DNA of 64,000 nucleotides, taken from positions 7,517 through 71,516 of the forward strand of contig CAZRQV010000007.1 of assembly GCA_964602445.1 (NCBI GenBank), written 5' to 3'. Under the pieces are notes generated by a model. The model was not told the DNA's origin and did no database searches. It worked only from the letters and a program-made list of their open reading frames with translations. Below are positions 28,726-36,797 of this stretch, piece after piece (position 1 is the stretch's first letter; every line of letters begins with the position of its first letter). The DNA is from HGM12587 sp964602445 (GTDB taxonomy: Bacteria; Bacillota; Clostridia; Lachnospirales; Lachnospiraceae). The position numbers and the translations under genes are program-made.

Positions 28726-28757
28726 CGGCGGCGGGCCAAAAGCCCGCTGCTGTTTTT
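28726..28757 (+). terminator. Terminator after the GH20 gene
   Basis: GC-rich stem of 11 bp including two G-U pairs (28726-28736 with 28742-28752), 5-nt loop CAAAA, followed by five T. Confidence 0.9.
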
Positions 28758-28790
28758 GCTTAGGGCAGTGGGGAAGATCATTCTTTGTTC

Positions 28791-28819
28791 TTGCCCGTAA
28801 TCAGGAAGAATGGTATACT
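28791..28819 (+). promoter_or_regulatory. Promoter of the gdpP-rplI-dnaB operon
   Basis: TTGCCC (28791-28796), 17-bp spacer, TATACT (28814-28819). Transcription would start near 28826, so an in-frame ATG at 28820 lies outside the message and cannot be the gdpP start. Confidence 0.7.
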
Positions 28820-28855
28820 ATGAGTAATCTGGGTTCAGATTACGGGGTTTTTATC

Positions 28856-30934
28856 ATGAAAAAAATAAAAAGCAATAAAAAGAATAAAACAAGAGAAATC
28901 CGATTTTCAGGAAAGATGAAGATCTATATGCAGTGGCCGGTCTGGATGACACTGCTGCTTTGTTTGGCAGCCTTTGGAGTTTCGGTGATTTCTGTGAAAG
29001 CAGGAATCTATATGCTGGTGGTTGCATTTGTCTATTTTTGTATCGCATGGCTGCTCTGTGCGGGAAGTCAGAAAGATATTTTTGGGGAGCTGATCAATTT
29101 TGCGACTCAGTATGGACAGGTACAGAAAAAGCTTCTGCAGAATTTCCACGTTCCGTATGCATTGCTGGATGAAACCGGCAGGATTCTGTGGATGAATGAA
29201 GTATTTATGGAAGTTACGGGCAAGGCGAAAGATTACCATAAGTCCATTACAACCATCTTTCCGCAGATCACCAGAGAAAGTTTCTCCGATGAAGACGAGG
29301 ACACGATTCTGGAATATCATGTAGAGTACGAGGAACATTGTTTTAAAGCACTGGTACAGCAGATTGGATTTGGCAATCTGGCAGAGGAGAGTGATTTGAT
29401 CGAATTAGAAGATGCAGATCAGCGTCTGCTGGCAGTCTATCTGTTTGATGAGACAGAGTTAAACCGTTATATTAAGGAAAATAAAGAGCAGAGATTCGTT
29501 GCGGGTCTCATCTATATCGATAATTACGAGGAAGCACTGGAAAGTGTGGAAGAAGTTCGTCAGTCCCTTTTAGTGGCACTGATCGAACGAAAGATCAACA
29601 AATACATTTCCGGTTACGGCGGGATTGTAAGACGTTTGGAAAAAGACAAATATTTTATTGCCATTCAGGAGAAAAATGTGCCGATGCTTCGGGAAGATAA
29701 GTTTTCTCTGTTGGAAGATGTGCGCAGTGTCAATATTGGAAATGATATGGCAGTGACCGTCAGCATCAGCCTTGGAATGTCCGGAAAGAGTTATGCGGAA
29801 AACTATGAATATGCTCGTGTAGCGATGGAACTTGCACTGGCCAGAGGCGGGAATCAGGCCGTGACCAAAGAAGGAGATAACATTACTTATTTCGGCGGAA
29901 GCAGCCAGCAGGTAGACAAAAATACCCGTGTCAAGGCAAGGGTTAAGGCACAGGCACTGAGAGAATTTATGCAGAACAACGATAAAGTCGTTGTCATGGG
30001 ACATAAGATTCCGGATGTGGATTCCTTCGGTGCAGCCATCGGTATTTACCGTGCAGCCAAAGAGCTGGGGAAAAAGGCATATATTGTAGTAAATGAGATC
30101 AGTACTTCGCTGCGGCCGATGTATGAAATGTTCCGCAATAATCCGAATTATGAGGAAGATATGTTCCTGACCAGTGCACAGGCCGTAGAAATAGTAGACA
30201 ATCATACGGTACTGGTTGTTGTCGATGTGAATCGTCCAAGTTTTACGGATTGTCCGGAAATTCTGCGCATGACCAGAGATGTAGTAGTTATCGACCATCA
30301 TCGTCAGGGCAGCGAAAATATTTCCAATGCAGTATTATCTTATATTGAACCTTATGCATCCTCTGCCTGTGAAATGGTTGCAGAGATCCTGCAGTATATC
30401 CGGGAAGGGATGAAGGTAAAGAATATCGAAGCAGACTGTATGTATGCGGGAATTATGGTGGACACGGACAATTTCCTGACCAAGACCGGTGTGCGTACGT
30501 TTGAAGCAGCCGCATTTTTGCGCCGCTGCGGTGCCGATGTCACCCGTGTGCGAAAAACATTCCGTACCGAATTTGATGATTATAAAGCAAAAACAAAAGT
30601 GGTTCAGGGCGCAGAGATTTATCGCGGATTTGCCTTTGCCATCTGTTATGGCGACGGCGTAGAAAGTCCGACGATCTTAGGTGCTCAGGCGGCAAATGAG
30701 TTATTAAATATTTCCGGAGTCCGTGCTTCGGTCGTTCTGACCAACTATAAAGGTCAGACCTATGTCAGTGCCAGAGCCATTGACGAAGTCAATGTACAGC
30801 TGATCATGGAACGGCTGGGCGGCGGCGGACATGCCACGGTAGCAGGAGCACAGCTGGCCTGTACACCGGAGGAAGCCCGTGAACGGGTAAAACAGACCAT
30901 TGACGAGATGATAGAAGAAGGAGAATTGACATGA
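28856..30934 (+). CDS. gdpP: Cyclic-di-AMP phosphodiesterase GdpP
   Basis: A 692-aa membrane phosphodiesterase that degrades c-di-AMP. Two N-terminal transmembrane helices (about residues 28-70) follow a very basic start, then a PAS-like domain (about 80-150), a degenerate GGDEF domain (about 170-310) and the DHH-DHHA1 catalytic half. Metal motifs are MGHKIPDVDS, VVDVNRP, VIDHHRQG and MVDTDNF; the nucleotide-binding GGGGHATVAGAQL closes the DHHA1 domain. ATG 28856 was chosen because the promoter's predicted transcription start lies after the upstream ATG 28820; the ribosome site is weak (GGGG). Its last 4 nt overlap rplI (ATGA), the usual gdpP-rplI-dnaB arrangement of Firmicutes. Confidence 0.92.
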   Translation: MKKIKSNKKNKTREIRFSGKMKIYMQWPVWMTLLLCLAAFGVSVISVKAGIYMLVVAFVYFCIAWLLCAGSQKDIFGELINFATQYGQVQKKLLQNFHVPYALLDETGRILWMNEVFMEVTGKAKDYHKSITTIFPQITRESFSDEDEDTILEYHVEYEEHCFKALVQQIGFGNLAEESDLIELEDADQRLLAVYLFDETELNRYIKENKEQRFVAGLIYIDNYEEALESVEEVRQSLLVALIERKINKYISGYGGIVRRLEKDKYFIAIQEKNVPMLREDKFSLLEDVRSVNIGNDMAVTVSISLGMSGKSYAENYEYARVAMELALARGGNQAVTKEGDNITYFGGSSQQVDKNTRVKARVKAQALREFMQNNDKVVVMGHKIPDVDSFGAAIGIYRAAKELGKKAYIVVNEISTSLRPMYEMFRNNPNYEEDMFLTSAQAVEIVDNHTVLVVVDVNRPSFTDCPEILRMTRDVVVIDHHRQGSENISNAVLSYIEPYASSACEMVAEILQYIREGMKVKNIEADCMYAGIMVDTDNFLTKTGVRTFEAAAFLRRCGADVTRVRKTFRTEFDDYKAKTKVVQGAEIYRGFAFAICYGDGVESPTILGAQAANELLNISGVRASVVLTNYKGQTYVSARAIDEVNVQLIMERLGGGGHATVAGAQLACTPEEARERVKQTIDEMIEEGELT

Positions 30935-31377
30935 AAGTAATCTTATTAGCAGACGTAAAATCTGTTGGAAAAAAAGGCGAAACCGTGAATGTTGCAGATG
31001 GATATGGAAGAAATGTCCTGATTGCAAAGAAACTGGGAGTGGAAGCAACTGCTCAGAATATGAATAATTTAAAACTCCAGAAAGCGCATGAAGATAAAGT
31101 TGCCAAAGAGCAGTATGAAGCAGCAGTTGCGTTTGGAGAAGAATTAAAGACAAAACAGATTGTTGTGACGATCAAAACAGGAGAAGGCGGAAAAATCTTC
31201 GGTTCTGTTTCTACAAAAGAAATCGCAGCAGCAGCAAAACAGCAGTTAGGCTATGATCTGGACAAAAAGAAAATGCAGCTGCCAAATCCGATCAAAGGAT
31301 TGGGTACTACCATGGTTCCGATCAAATTACATCCAAAGGTAACTTCTGAATTAAAAGTAATCGTTAGAGAAGCGTAG
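30931..31377 (+). CDS. rplI: 50S ribosomal protein L9
   Basis: A 148-aa two-domain ribosomal protein. The N-terminal rRNA-binding domain reads MKVILLADVKSVGKKGETVN, then VADGYGRNVLI.KKLG; a long connecting helix and the C-terminal domain (GKIFGSVSTKEIA, HPKVTSELKVIV) follow. It overlaps gdpP by 4 nt (ATGA) and is followed 9 nt later by dnaB. Standard length and context. Confidence 0.96.
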   Translation: MKVILLADVKSVGKKGETVNVADGYGRNVLIAKKLGVEATAQNMNNLKLQKAHEDKVAKEQYEAAVAFGEELKTKQIVVTIKTGEGGKIFGSVSTKEIAAAAKQQLGYDLDKKKMQLPNPIKGLGTTMVPIKLHPKVTSELKVIVREA

Positions 31378-31386
31378 GGGATTTTC

Positions 31387-32718
31387 ATGGAAGAAGCACT
31401 CATCAAAAGGGTTATGCCCCATAACATTGAAGCAGAACAATCGGTGATCGGTTCCATGCTCATGGATAAAGAAGCCATCATGACTGCATCAGAGATCATA
31501 TCCGGAGAAGATTTTTACCAGAAACAGTTTGGGATTCTCTTCGACAATATGGTAGAGCTTTTCAATGAGGGAAAAGCAGTAGATCTGGTCACACTGCAGA
31601 ATCGTCTGAAAGAGAACGGTGTGCCGGAAGAAGTCAGTAATATGGGATTTGTAAGGGAGCTTTTGACCAATACCTCTACTTCAGCCAATGTTAAATATTA
31701 TGCGGATATCGTTTATGAAAAGTCTGTGCTCAGAAAGCTGATCAAAACGACAGAATCCGTAACCAATGATTGTTATGTAGGTGCAGATAAGCTGGACAAC
31801 ATTCTGGAAAATACAGAGAAAAAGATTTTCGACATTGTTCAGAGAAGAAATGCAGGGGATTACGTGCCGATCAATAAAATCGTACAGAATTCCATCATGC
31901 GTGTCAGTGCCGCATCAAAATTAAAAGGTAATGTTACCGGAATTCCGACCGGATTTATCGATCTGGATTATCGTACTTCGGGAATGCAGAAGTCGGATCT
32001 GGTGCTGGTAGCAGCCCGTCCGTCTATGGGAAAGACTGCATTTGTCTTAAATATGGCGCAGTATATGGCATTTGAATGCAATAAAACAGTTGCCATCTTC
32101 AGTCTGGAAATGTCCAGCGAGCAGCTGGTAAACCGTCTGCTTGCCATGGAAGCCAGAATCGATGCCCAGAAGCTTCGTAACGGAAGTCTGGAAGATAAAG
32201 ACTGGGAATATTTACTGGAAAGTGCCGGAACGGTCGCAAAGTCCAATCTGATCATTGATGACAGAGCTTCCAGTTTGGCAGAGATCCGTTCAAAATGCCG
32301 TAAATTTAAGCTGGAACATAATCTGGATATTGTCATCATCGACTACCTGCAGCTGATGTCCTCCGGCGGAAGCCGTTCCAGTGATTCCAGACAGCAGGAA
32401 ATTTCAGAAATTTCCCGTGGCCTGAAACGTATGGCGAGAGAGCTGGATGTACCTGTGGTTGCACTGTCCCAGTTAAGCCGTGCGGTAGAACAGAGACCGG
32501 ATCACAGACCAATGCTTTCGGATCTTCGAGAATCCGGAGCCATCGAGCAGGATGCGGACGTGGTAATGTTCTTATATCGTGATGAATATTATAATAAAGA
32601 TTCCGAATTAAAGGGAACTGCGGAAGTCATTATTGCTAAACAGCGTAACGGCCCGATCGGAACTGTAACCTTGGCATGGCTGCCTCAGTACACCAAATTT
32701 GCCAATATCAAAAAATAA
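31387..32718 (+). CDS. dnaB: Replicative DNA helicase DnaB
   Basis: A 443-aa hexameric helicase that unwinds DNA ahead of the replisome. The N-terminal domain begins RVMPHNIEAEQSVIGSML. The RecA-like motor has Walker A AARPSMGKTAF, the H1a motif FSLEMSSEQL, Walker B IVIIDYLQLM and the arginine-finger/DNA-loop region LRESGAIEQDADVVMFLYRD. No intein is present. It is last in the gdpP-rplI-dnaB operon and is followed by a strong terminator. Confidence 0.96.
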   Translation: MEEALIKRVMPHNIEAEQSVIGSMLMDKEAIMTASEIISGEDFYQKQFGILFDNMVELFNEGKAVDLVTLQNRLKENGVPEEVSNMGFVRELLTNTSTSANVKYYADIVYEKSVLRKLIKTTESVTNDCYVGADKLDNILENTEKKIFDIVQRRNAGDYVPINKIVQNSIMRVSAASKLKGNVTGIPTGFIDLDYRTSGMQKSDLVLVAARPSMGKTAFVLNMAQYMAFECNKTVAIFSLEMSSEQLVNRLLAMEARIDAQKLRNGSLEDKDWEYLLESAGTVAKSNLIIDDRASSLAEIRSKCRKFKLEHNLDIVIIDYLQLMSSGGSRSSDSRQQEISEISRGLKRMARELDVPVVALSQLSRAVEQRPDHRPMLSDLRESGAIEQDADVVMFLYRDEYYNKDSELKGTAEVIIAKQRNGPIGTVTLAWLPQYTKFANIKK

Positions 32719-32729
32719 GAAAAAACACG

Positions 32730-32760
32730 AAAACCCATCGATTTTGTCGATGGGTTTTGT
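32730..32760 (+). terminator. Terminator of the gdpP-rplI-dnaB operon
   Basis: Perfect 12-bp stem AAAACCCATCGA (32730-32741) / TCGATGGGTTTT (32747-32758) with loop TTTTG, 11 nt after the dnaB stop. Confidence 0.9.
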
Positions 32761-32789
32761 TTGTGAAATAGAAACATTTTTGTTATACT
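32761..32789 (+). promoter_or_regulatory. Promoter of the MerR-family gene
   Basis: TTGTGA (32761-32766), 17-bp spacer, TATACT (32784-32789), directly after the dnaB terminator. Confidence 0.65.
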
Positions 32790-32824
32790 TGTCTTGACAA
32801 TTTCATAAGCATTGGAGGGATATT

Positions 32825-33427
32825 ATGGATCAGGTTAGATACATGATTTCGGATGCAGCCAAGCTGGTAGAGGTAGAGAGCCATGTACTTCGTTATTGGG
32901 AGGAAGAACTGGAACTGCCGATCGCCAGAAATGAAATGGGGCATCGGTATTATACAGAAGATGATATCCAGCTGTTAAAGCACATCAAAAAGCTCAAAGA
33001 ACGAGGCTATCAGCTCAAAGCCATTAAGATGGACATTTCTGAAAACGGAGAGCTGATTCCGCAGGATGAGACCGGAGTTTCAGAAGTAAAGGCGGAGAAA
33101 ACGGAGGTGTTTAGCGGCAATGCAGAGAAAATGCAGCAGTTTCAGACAATCCTAAGCAAAGCGTTGGGACAGGCGTTAAGAGAGAACAGTGAACATCTGG
33201 GAAAAGAGATTGGAAATCAGGTAACTTCTCAGGTCACCAAAGAAATGAACTATCAGTTAAGACTTCATGAAGAGGAAGAAGAAAAACATTTGAAAGAACT
33301 GGACGAAACGATCCGTTCCGTCATGAAACGAAAACAGAAGATTAAGAAAACAAAGCCGGAAAAGAAGCGCAGAGTGTTCTTGCGAAAGAAAGCAAAACAG
33401 CGCAGAGGAACGGCAGAAGCGATATAA
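32825..33427 (+). CDS. MerR-family DNA-binding protein
   Basis: A 200-aa protein with an N-terminal winged HTH of the MerR/RacA type (about residues 5-75: MISDAAKLVEVESHVLRYWEEEL, HRYYTEDDIQLLKHIKKLKERGYQL). The middle and C-terminus (about 100-200) are highly charged, with a predicted coiled coil (HEEEEEKHLKELDETIRSV) and a very basic tail (KRKQKIKKTKPEKKRR). That tail suggests nucleic-acid or membrane association rather than effector binding, recalling RacA-like chromosome-anchoring proteins, but no specific function can be assigned. GGAGGG precedes the ATG. It converges with the NCS2 permease gene on a shared terminator. Confidence 0.75.
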   Translation: MDQVRYMISDAAKLVEVESHVLRYWEEELELPIARNEMGHRYYTEDDIQLLKHIKKLKERGYQLKAIKMDISENGELIPQDETGVSEVKAEKTEVFSGNAEKMQQFQTILSKALGQALRENSEHLGKEIGNQVTSQVTKEMNYQLRLHEEEEEKHLKELDETIRSVMKRKQKIKKTKPEKKRRVFLRKKAKQRRGTAEAI

Positions 33428-33429
33428 AG

Positions 33430-33496
33430 AAAAACAGATCTGCAGTGATTTTGAAGATTCCATAAAATGGACGAAATCAATGGCAGATCTGTTTTT
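33430..33496. terminator. Bidirectional terminator between the MerR and NCS2 genes
   Basis: Perfect 14-bp arms AAAAACAGATCTGC (33430-33443) and GCAGATCTGTTTTT (33483-33496), with a further inner TGATTT/AAATCA pairing. A-tract on the left and T-tract on the right let it serve both convergent genes. Confidence 0.85.
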
Positions 33497-33501
33497 AGAT
33501 A

Positions 33502-34818
33502 CTAATTCTTTTCTTTTGGTAAAATCAGGTTCAGTACGATGGCTACGATCGTTGCCAGAACAACCGGAGATTTTCCGAAAACAGTTGTTACCCATTCAGG
33601 GAAACCTGCTAAAGATCCGGCTGCCTGTGTAACACCTACACCCAAAGCAACTGCAAGACCGACGATAGAACCGTTTCGGTAATTCAAACCATTCTGTGTG
33701 ATCAGTTTCATTCCTGTTACGGAGATAGAAGCAAATACAGAGATGGTGGCACCGCCAAGGACTGCATGAGGAATGGTCGTAAGCAGTGCAGAGAATTTTG
33801 GAAGGAATCCTGCGATCATCAGGATTACGGAAGCCAGTCCCAGTACCCAGCGGTTGATGACTTTGGTCGTAGTGATGATTCCTACGTTCTGACTGTAAGT
33901 AGCAGTCGGAAGACCGGAAACGAAAGCACCTAAAATATTGGAGATTCCGTACATGATGATACCGCCCTGTACTTCTTTGTCGGTCGGTTCACGATCCATA
34001 CTTCCGGTAGTAGTTGCTGTGAAATCACCGATGGCCTGAATGGAGTTGATCACAAAGAGAATACCGATGGCGATACATGCAGAAGGATCAAATTCGATGC
34101 CGAAATGCATGAATTTTGGAAGGGAGAAGTAAGCTGCAGAAGAGATTCCTGACAGATCTACCAGACCAAAACATGCGGCAAAGGCATAGCCGGCAATAAT
34201 ACCGATGAGAATGGAAGCCAGTTTAAAGATTCCTTTTGCAAAATGATTTAAACCGGTAACGACAGCCAACGTGAAAAATGCGACCAGCCAGTTCTGCCAG
34301 GAACCATAGTTTGGACTGCCGCTTCCGCCTGCCATATAATTAATGGCAGTAGGATAAAGAGATAATCCGATGGTAAATACGACTGTTCCGGTAATGATTG
34401 GTGGAAACAGTGCACGGATCTGACGGATAAAGAGTCCGACGATGATCGCTGCAATACCGCCCACAATCTGAGCGCCCAGGATTGTAGCCACATTCGTAGA
34501 TGCTGCAATGGCCTGCATACTTGGAACATAGGCAAAACTGATTCCGACGAACATAGGAAGTGCAGATCCCAACTGAAAATTCTTTTTGTTGTAAATCGGG
34601 AATAACTGTAACAAAGTACTGACTGCAGATACAAATAAAGAAGTTTGGATCAGAATTAACTGATCTTCCTGACTGATTCCGGCAACGCCTGAAACGATGA
34701 TTGCCGGTGTGACACATCCTACGATCATGGCAACAACATGCTGAAGTGCCATCGGGAGTGCCTGGCTTAATTGCGGGATTCCATCCCATTCAAAAATTGA
34801 ACCTTTGCTTTTGTGCAT
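33502..34818 (-). CDS. NCS2-family nucleobase (uracil/xanthine) permease
   Basis: A 438-aa transporter with about 14 hydrophobic segments, of the UraA/PbuX nucleobase:cation symporter-2 family. Recognisable segments are LPMALQHVVAMIVGCVTPAIIVSG near the N-terminus, FPPIITGTVVFTIGLSLYPTAINY, and the signature FSATTTGS-like DFTATTTGSMDREPTD followed by GGIIMYGISNILGAFVSGLPTATYSQNVG. The latter arrangement favours xanthine/uric acid-type members over UraA, but substrate is uncertain. ATG 34818 has AGGAGGAGG at 4-5 nt; 12 more codons upstream are open but precede that site. Expression comes from a strong minus-strand promoter with a 90-nt leader. Confidence 0.85.
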   Translation of the reverse strand: MHKSKGSIFEWDGIPQLSQALPMALQHVVAMIVGCVTPAIIVSGVAGISQEDQLILIQTSLFVSAVSTLLQLFPIYNKKNFQLGSALPMFVGISFAYVPSMQAIAASTNVATILGAQIVGGIAAIIVGLFIRQIRALFPPIITGTVVFTIGLSLYPTAINYMAGGSGSPNYGSWQNWLVAFFTLAVVTGLNHFAKGIFKLASILIGIIAGYAFAACFGLVDLSGISSAAYFSLPKFMHFGIEFDPSACIAIGILFVINSIQAIGDFTATTTGSMDREPTDKEVQGGIIMYGISNILGAFVSGLPTATYSQNVGIITTTKVINRWVLGLASVILMIAGFLPKFSALLTTIPHAVLGGATISVFASISVTGMKLITQNGLNYRNGSIVGLAVALGVGVTQAAGSLAGFPEWVTTVFGKSPVVLATIVAIVLNLILPKEKN

Positions 34819-34888
34819 AAAAGCCTCCTCCTGTAAATAGTTTGTCAGCTGCATAGATCCAGCTGTTTGGCGGAATGATTCATTCCAT

Positions 34889-34906
34889 TATCACTAATAT
34901 CACTAA
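34889..34906 (-). repeat. Tandem 9-bp direct repeat in the permease leader
   Basis: On the minus strand TTAGTGATA occurs twice in tandem, starting about 4 nt after the predicted transcription start. It is followed by two hairpins (GGAATG-AAT-CATTCC, and CAGCTG at both ends of an 8-nt loop) and the Shine-Dalgarno. It does not match a purine riboswitch. Possible operator. Confidence 0.4.
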
Positions 34907-34916
34907 AAGTCACTTT

Positions 34917-34945
34917 ATTATACATGATAGGGATAAGCAGTGCAA
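34917..34945 (-). promoter_or_regulatory. Promoter of the NCS2 permease gene
   Basis: Minus strand TTGCAC (34945-34940), 17-bp spacer, TATAAT (34922-34917). Confidence 0.75.
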
Positions 34946-34990
34946 TATTTCTGTTATGAAAGAAAATAGGAGCATTCAGTTTTTAGAAAA

Positions 34991-35023
34991 TAAAACAGGG
35001 AGTAAATCCGAAGATTTACTCCC
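34991..35023 (-). terminator. Terminator of the DUF1858 gene
   Basis: Perfect 11-bp stem GGGAGTAAATC (34998-35008) / GATTTACTCCC (35013-35023) with a CGAA tetraloop. On the minus strand it is followed by TGTTTTATTTT. Confidence 0.9.
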
Positions 35024-35032
35024 TGACATTAC

Positions 35033-35251
35033 TTACTGTTTGTCTGCTTCTGTTGCACTGAGAAATTCATTTAAGCGTGCTACTAATACATCTGGATTCA
35101 TGCCGTGTACAAGTGCTGCTTCTTCTAAAGTTTCCATCTGGGAAGATGGGCATCCAACACAGTGCATTCCTTCTCTCATCAAGATATAGATTAAATTTTC
35201 ATCAAGCTTGATCAAATCGCCGATGATCATTGATTTATCAATTTTTGCCAT
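35033..35251 (-). CDS. DUF1858 domain protein (hybrid-cluster-associated redox disulfide type)
   Basis: A 72-aa protein consisting of one DUF1858 domain: IGDLIKLDENLIYILMREGMHCVGCPSS, then ETLEEAALVHGMNPDVLVARLNEFL. The paired cysteines in MHCVGCP are the candidate redox disulfide or metal site. Such proteins are widespread in anaerobes near hybrid-cluster or iron-sulfur proteins, and a ferredoxin gene is the divergent neighbour here. ATG 35251 is preceded by AAGGAGG; an upstream in-frame extension to 35311 includes the promoter and is rejected. Exact function unknown. Confidence 0.85.
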   Translation of the reverse strand: MAKIDKSMIIGDLIKLDENLIYILMREGMHCVGCPSSQMETLEEAALVHGMNPDVLVARLNEFLSATEADKQ

Positions 35252-35282
35252 TAGGGTTAGCCTCCTTAAAAATTCTTTTTCG

Positions 35283-35311
35283 ATTATACATCTTTGTGCA
35301 CAGTTTTGCAA
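35283..35311 (-). promoter_or_regulatory. Promoter of the DUF1858 gene
   Basis: Minus strand TTGCAA (35311-35306), 17-bp spacer, TATAAT (35288-35283). The 327-nt divergent space 35252-35578 holds this promoter, a weak plus-strand candidate near 35495-35520 (TAGACT, 18 bp, TACAAT) and the short inverted repeat CAATGT-GAAT-ACATTG around 35513-35528; no gene is seen in it. Confidence 0.75.
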
Positions 35312-35578
35312 GAGATTCTGATACGTCTTTCCATGTCCTGTTTTTAAGGAGTCCTTTTTCTGGTCAAAAATTATGTCGGAATCGCCGGTTCTTATCCGGA
35401 AATGCGATTTTCGTTCCGTGATTTTTCATGTCAAGGGATCAAACGATGTAAGAAAGAGAAAATTTTAGGAAAATATAAAGTTATGCTAGACTAACTCGTA
35501 GGGGCTATATTACAATGTGAATACATTGAAAAGAAGGTCATTCATTTGACATTCGAAAAACTAAAGGAGGACGATATA

Positions 35579-35749
35579 ATGGCATACGTAATTACAGACG
35601 ATTGTGTAATGTGTGGAACATGTGCAGATGCATGTCCAGTAGAAGCTATTGCTGAAGGAGATGGCAAATATGTAATCGATGCAGATGTTTGTGCAGAATG
35701 CGGAACATGTGTTGCTGAATGTCCATCTGAAGCTATCGTAGAAGCTTAA
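35579..35749 (+). CDS. 2[4Fe-4S] ferredoxin
   Basis: A 56-aa clostridial-type ferredoxin, a low-potential electron carrier. Two C-X2-C-X2-C-X3-C-P motifs are complete: CVMCGTCADACPVEAI and CAECGTCVAECPSEAI. The total length and internal symmetry match classical clostridial ferredoxins. AAAGGAGG lies before ATG 35579; 11 upstream codons are open but have no ribosome site. Monocistronic, closed by a strong hairpin. Confidence 0.95.
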   Translation: MAYVITDDCVMCGTCADACPVEAIAEGDGKYVIDADVCAECGTCVAECPSEAIVEA

Positions 35750-35755
35750 TAAATG

Positions 35756-35802
35756 GTAAAATAAAAAGAACCCATCGGCTAGATGGGTTCTTTTTATTTT
35801 AC
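35756..35802. terminator. Bidirectional terminator between ferredoxin and mecA
   Basis: Perfect 21-bp arms (35756-35776 and 35782-35802) around the loop GGCTA, with GAACCCATC/GATGGGTTC in the core and A/T-rich flanks that give a T-run in both directions. It lies between two convergent genes. Confidence 0.92.
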
Positions 35803-35841
35803 ATTCGTATGAAAATCAAATCCTCAATATCTGCGGAAACA

Positions 35842-36582
35842 TTATGCATTCTGCAGTTTCTGCAAAGCATCTTTCTTAATGATCAGCTCATAGTGTTCTC
35901 TCATGTAGGCTTCTACAGAATTGGTGTAAGGTTCATTGCTTCCGTATTCTGTCAGGATATTACAGATTTTGTTAAATTCTTCCGGAGTATGGGAAGATTT
36001 GTGAAGAACCAGATAATAAATATTTTCTGAGGAATCCTTATAGAGCAGATTCTTTCCACGGTAATAAGTATTTAAAACGTGAGCTGCATCGATGATGGAA
36101 TCCAGTGTATCAAAGCAGTAAAGTCTGGTAAGATCTGTTTCTTTCTCCTTTTCCTGAGAAACGGCCGGCTGTTCTTCTGAAAGGTTTTTCAAATGCTTTT
36201 CTGCCATGCGCTTGAAGATATCCAGAATCTCATCAGCACCTTCCGGAACGATCGGTTTGCCGGAGTCTGAAATAGAATCTGCAGCATCAATGCTGGAAGG
36301 CGAAAATTTAGAAAATCTGGTATCCAGTTCGTCCGGATCAGAAACCTTGGTAATGATCAGTACCACGCATTCGTTTGGCATTGGGATTGCCTCGATCATT
36401 AAAGGAATATCATTTGCTTCGAATCCGAATTCTGCGGATGCCTGGAGCATCATATCTCTAAAAAGTGATTTTGCCTTTTCTGAACCGTAGGCAAGCTCGC
36501 TTAACTTAATCTGACGATCTGCCAAATCAGCTTTTGTCAGTGTACATCGAATCTGATTGTCGTTTAACTTTTCAATTTTCAT
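35842..36582 (-). CDS. mecA: Adaptor protein MecA
   Basis: A 246-aa adaptor of the NegReg_MecA family that delivers substrates to the ClpCP protease. The N-terminal domain (MKIEKLNDNQIRCTLTKADLADR, then FRDMMLQASAEFGFEANDIPLMIEAIPM) and the C-terminal ClpC-binding domain (RLYCFDTLDSIIDAAHVL, YKDSSENIYYLVLHK, ILTEYGS) are both present, joined by an acidic Ser-rich linker (about 110-150). In Bacillus it controls ComK; the target here is unknown. Own promoter on the minus strand. Confidence 0.88.
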   Translation of the reverse strand: MKIEKLNDNQIRCTLTKADLADRQIKLSELAYGSEKAKSLFRDMMLQASAEFGFEANDIPLMIEAIPMPNECVVLIITKVSDPDELDTRFSKFSPSSIDAADSISDSGKPIVPEGADEILDIFKRMAEKHLKNLSEEQPAVSQEKEKETDLTRLYCFDTLDSIIDAAHVLNTYYRGKNLLYKDSSENIYYLVLHKSSHTPEEFNKICNILTEYGSNEPYTNSVEAYMREHYELIIKKDALQKLQNA

Positions 36583-36666
36583 TATATCACATCCATTCTA
36601 ATTTGAAAAATTTCGCGATCGAAACTCTGAAGTGAAGCATGGCTTCAATATTTTGAGTCACACTAT

Positions 36667-36695
36667 AGTATAAACAAAAAAAGAAAATATGTAAA
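36667..36695 (-). promoter_or_regulatory. Promoter of mecA
   Basis: Minus strand TTTACA (36695-36690), 17-bp spacer, TATACT (36672-36667), giving a leader of about 80 nt that contains a small GAAGCCATGCTTC hairpin. Confidence 0.65.
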
Positions 36696-36797
36696 GTTCA
36701 TCAGAAAAAGATTTTCAAAGGGTATGATATAAAAATTTTAGTAGGAAAAATCAGGGAAATCCTGTATACTATTGCTGTATGGACAGGAGGAAGCAGC

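Noticed and set aside
28820..28855. Upstream ATG as the gdpP start
   Set aside because: It directly abuts the -10 box at 28814-28819 and would lie before the transcription start.
29570..30301. 243-codon open frame on the minus strand inside gdpP
   Set aside because: Antisense shadow of a clearly coding gene; no ribosome site and an implausible Ile/His/Cys-rich composition.
34819..34910. Purine (guanine/xanthine) riboswitch before the NCS2 permease gene
   Set aside because: The conserved junction and loop sequences of the purine aptamer are absent.
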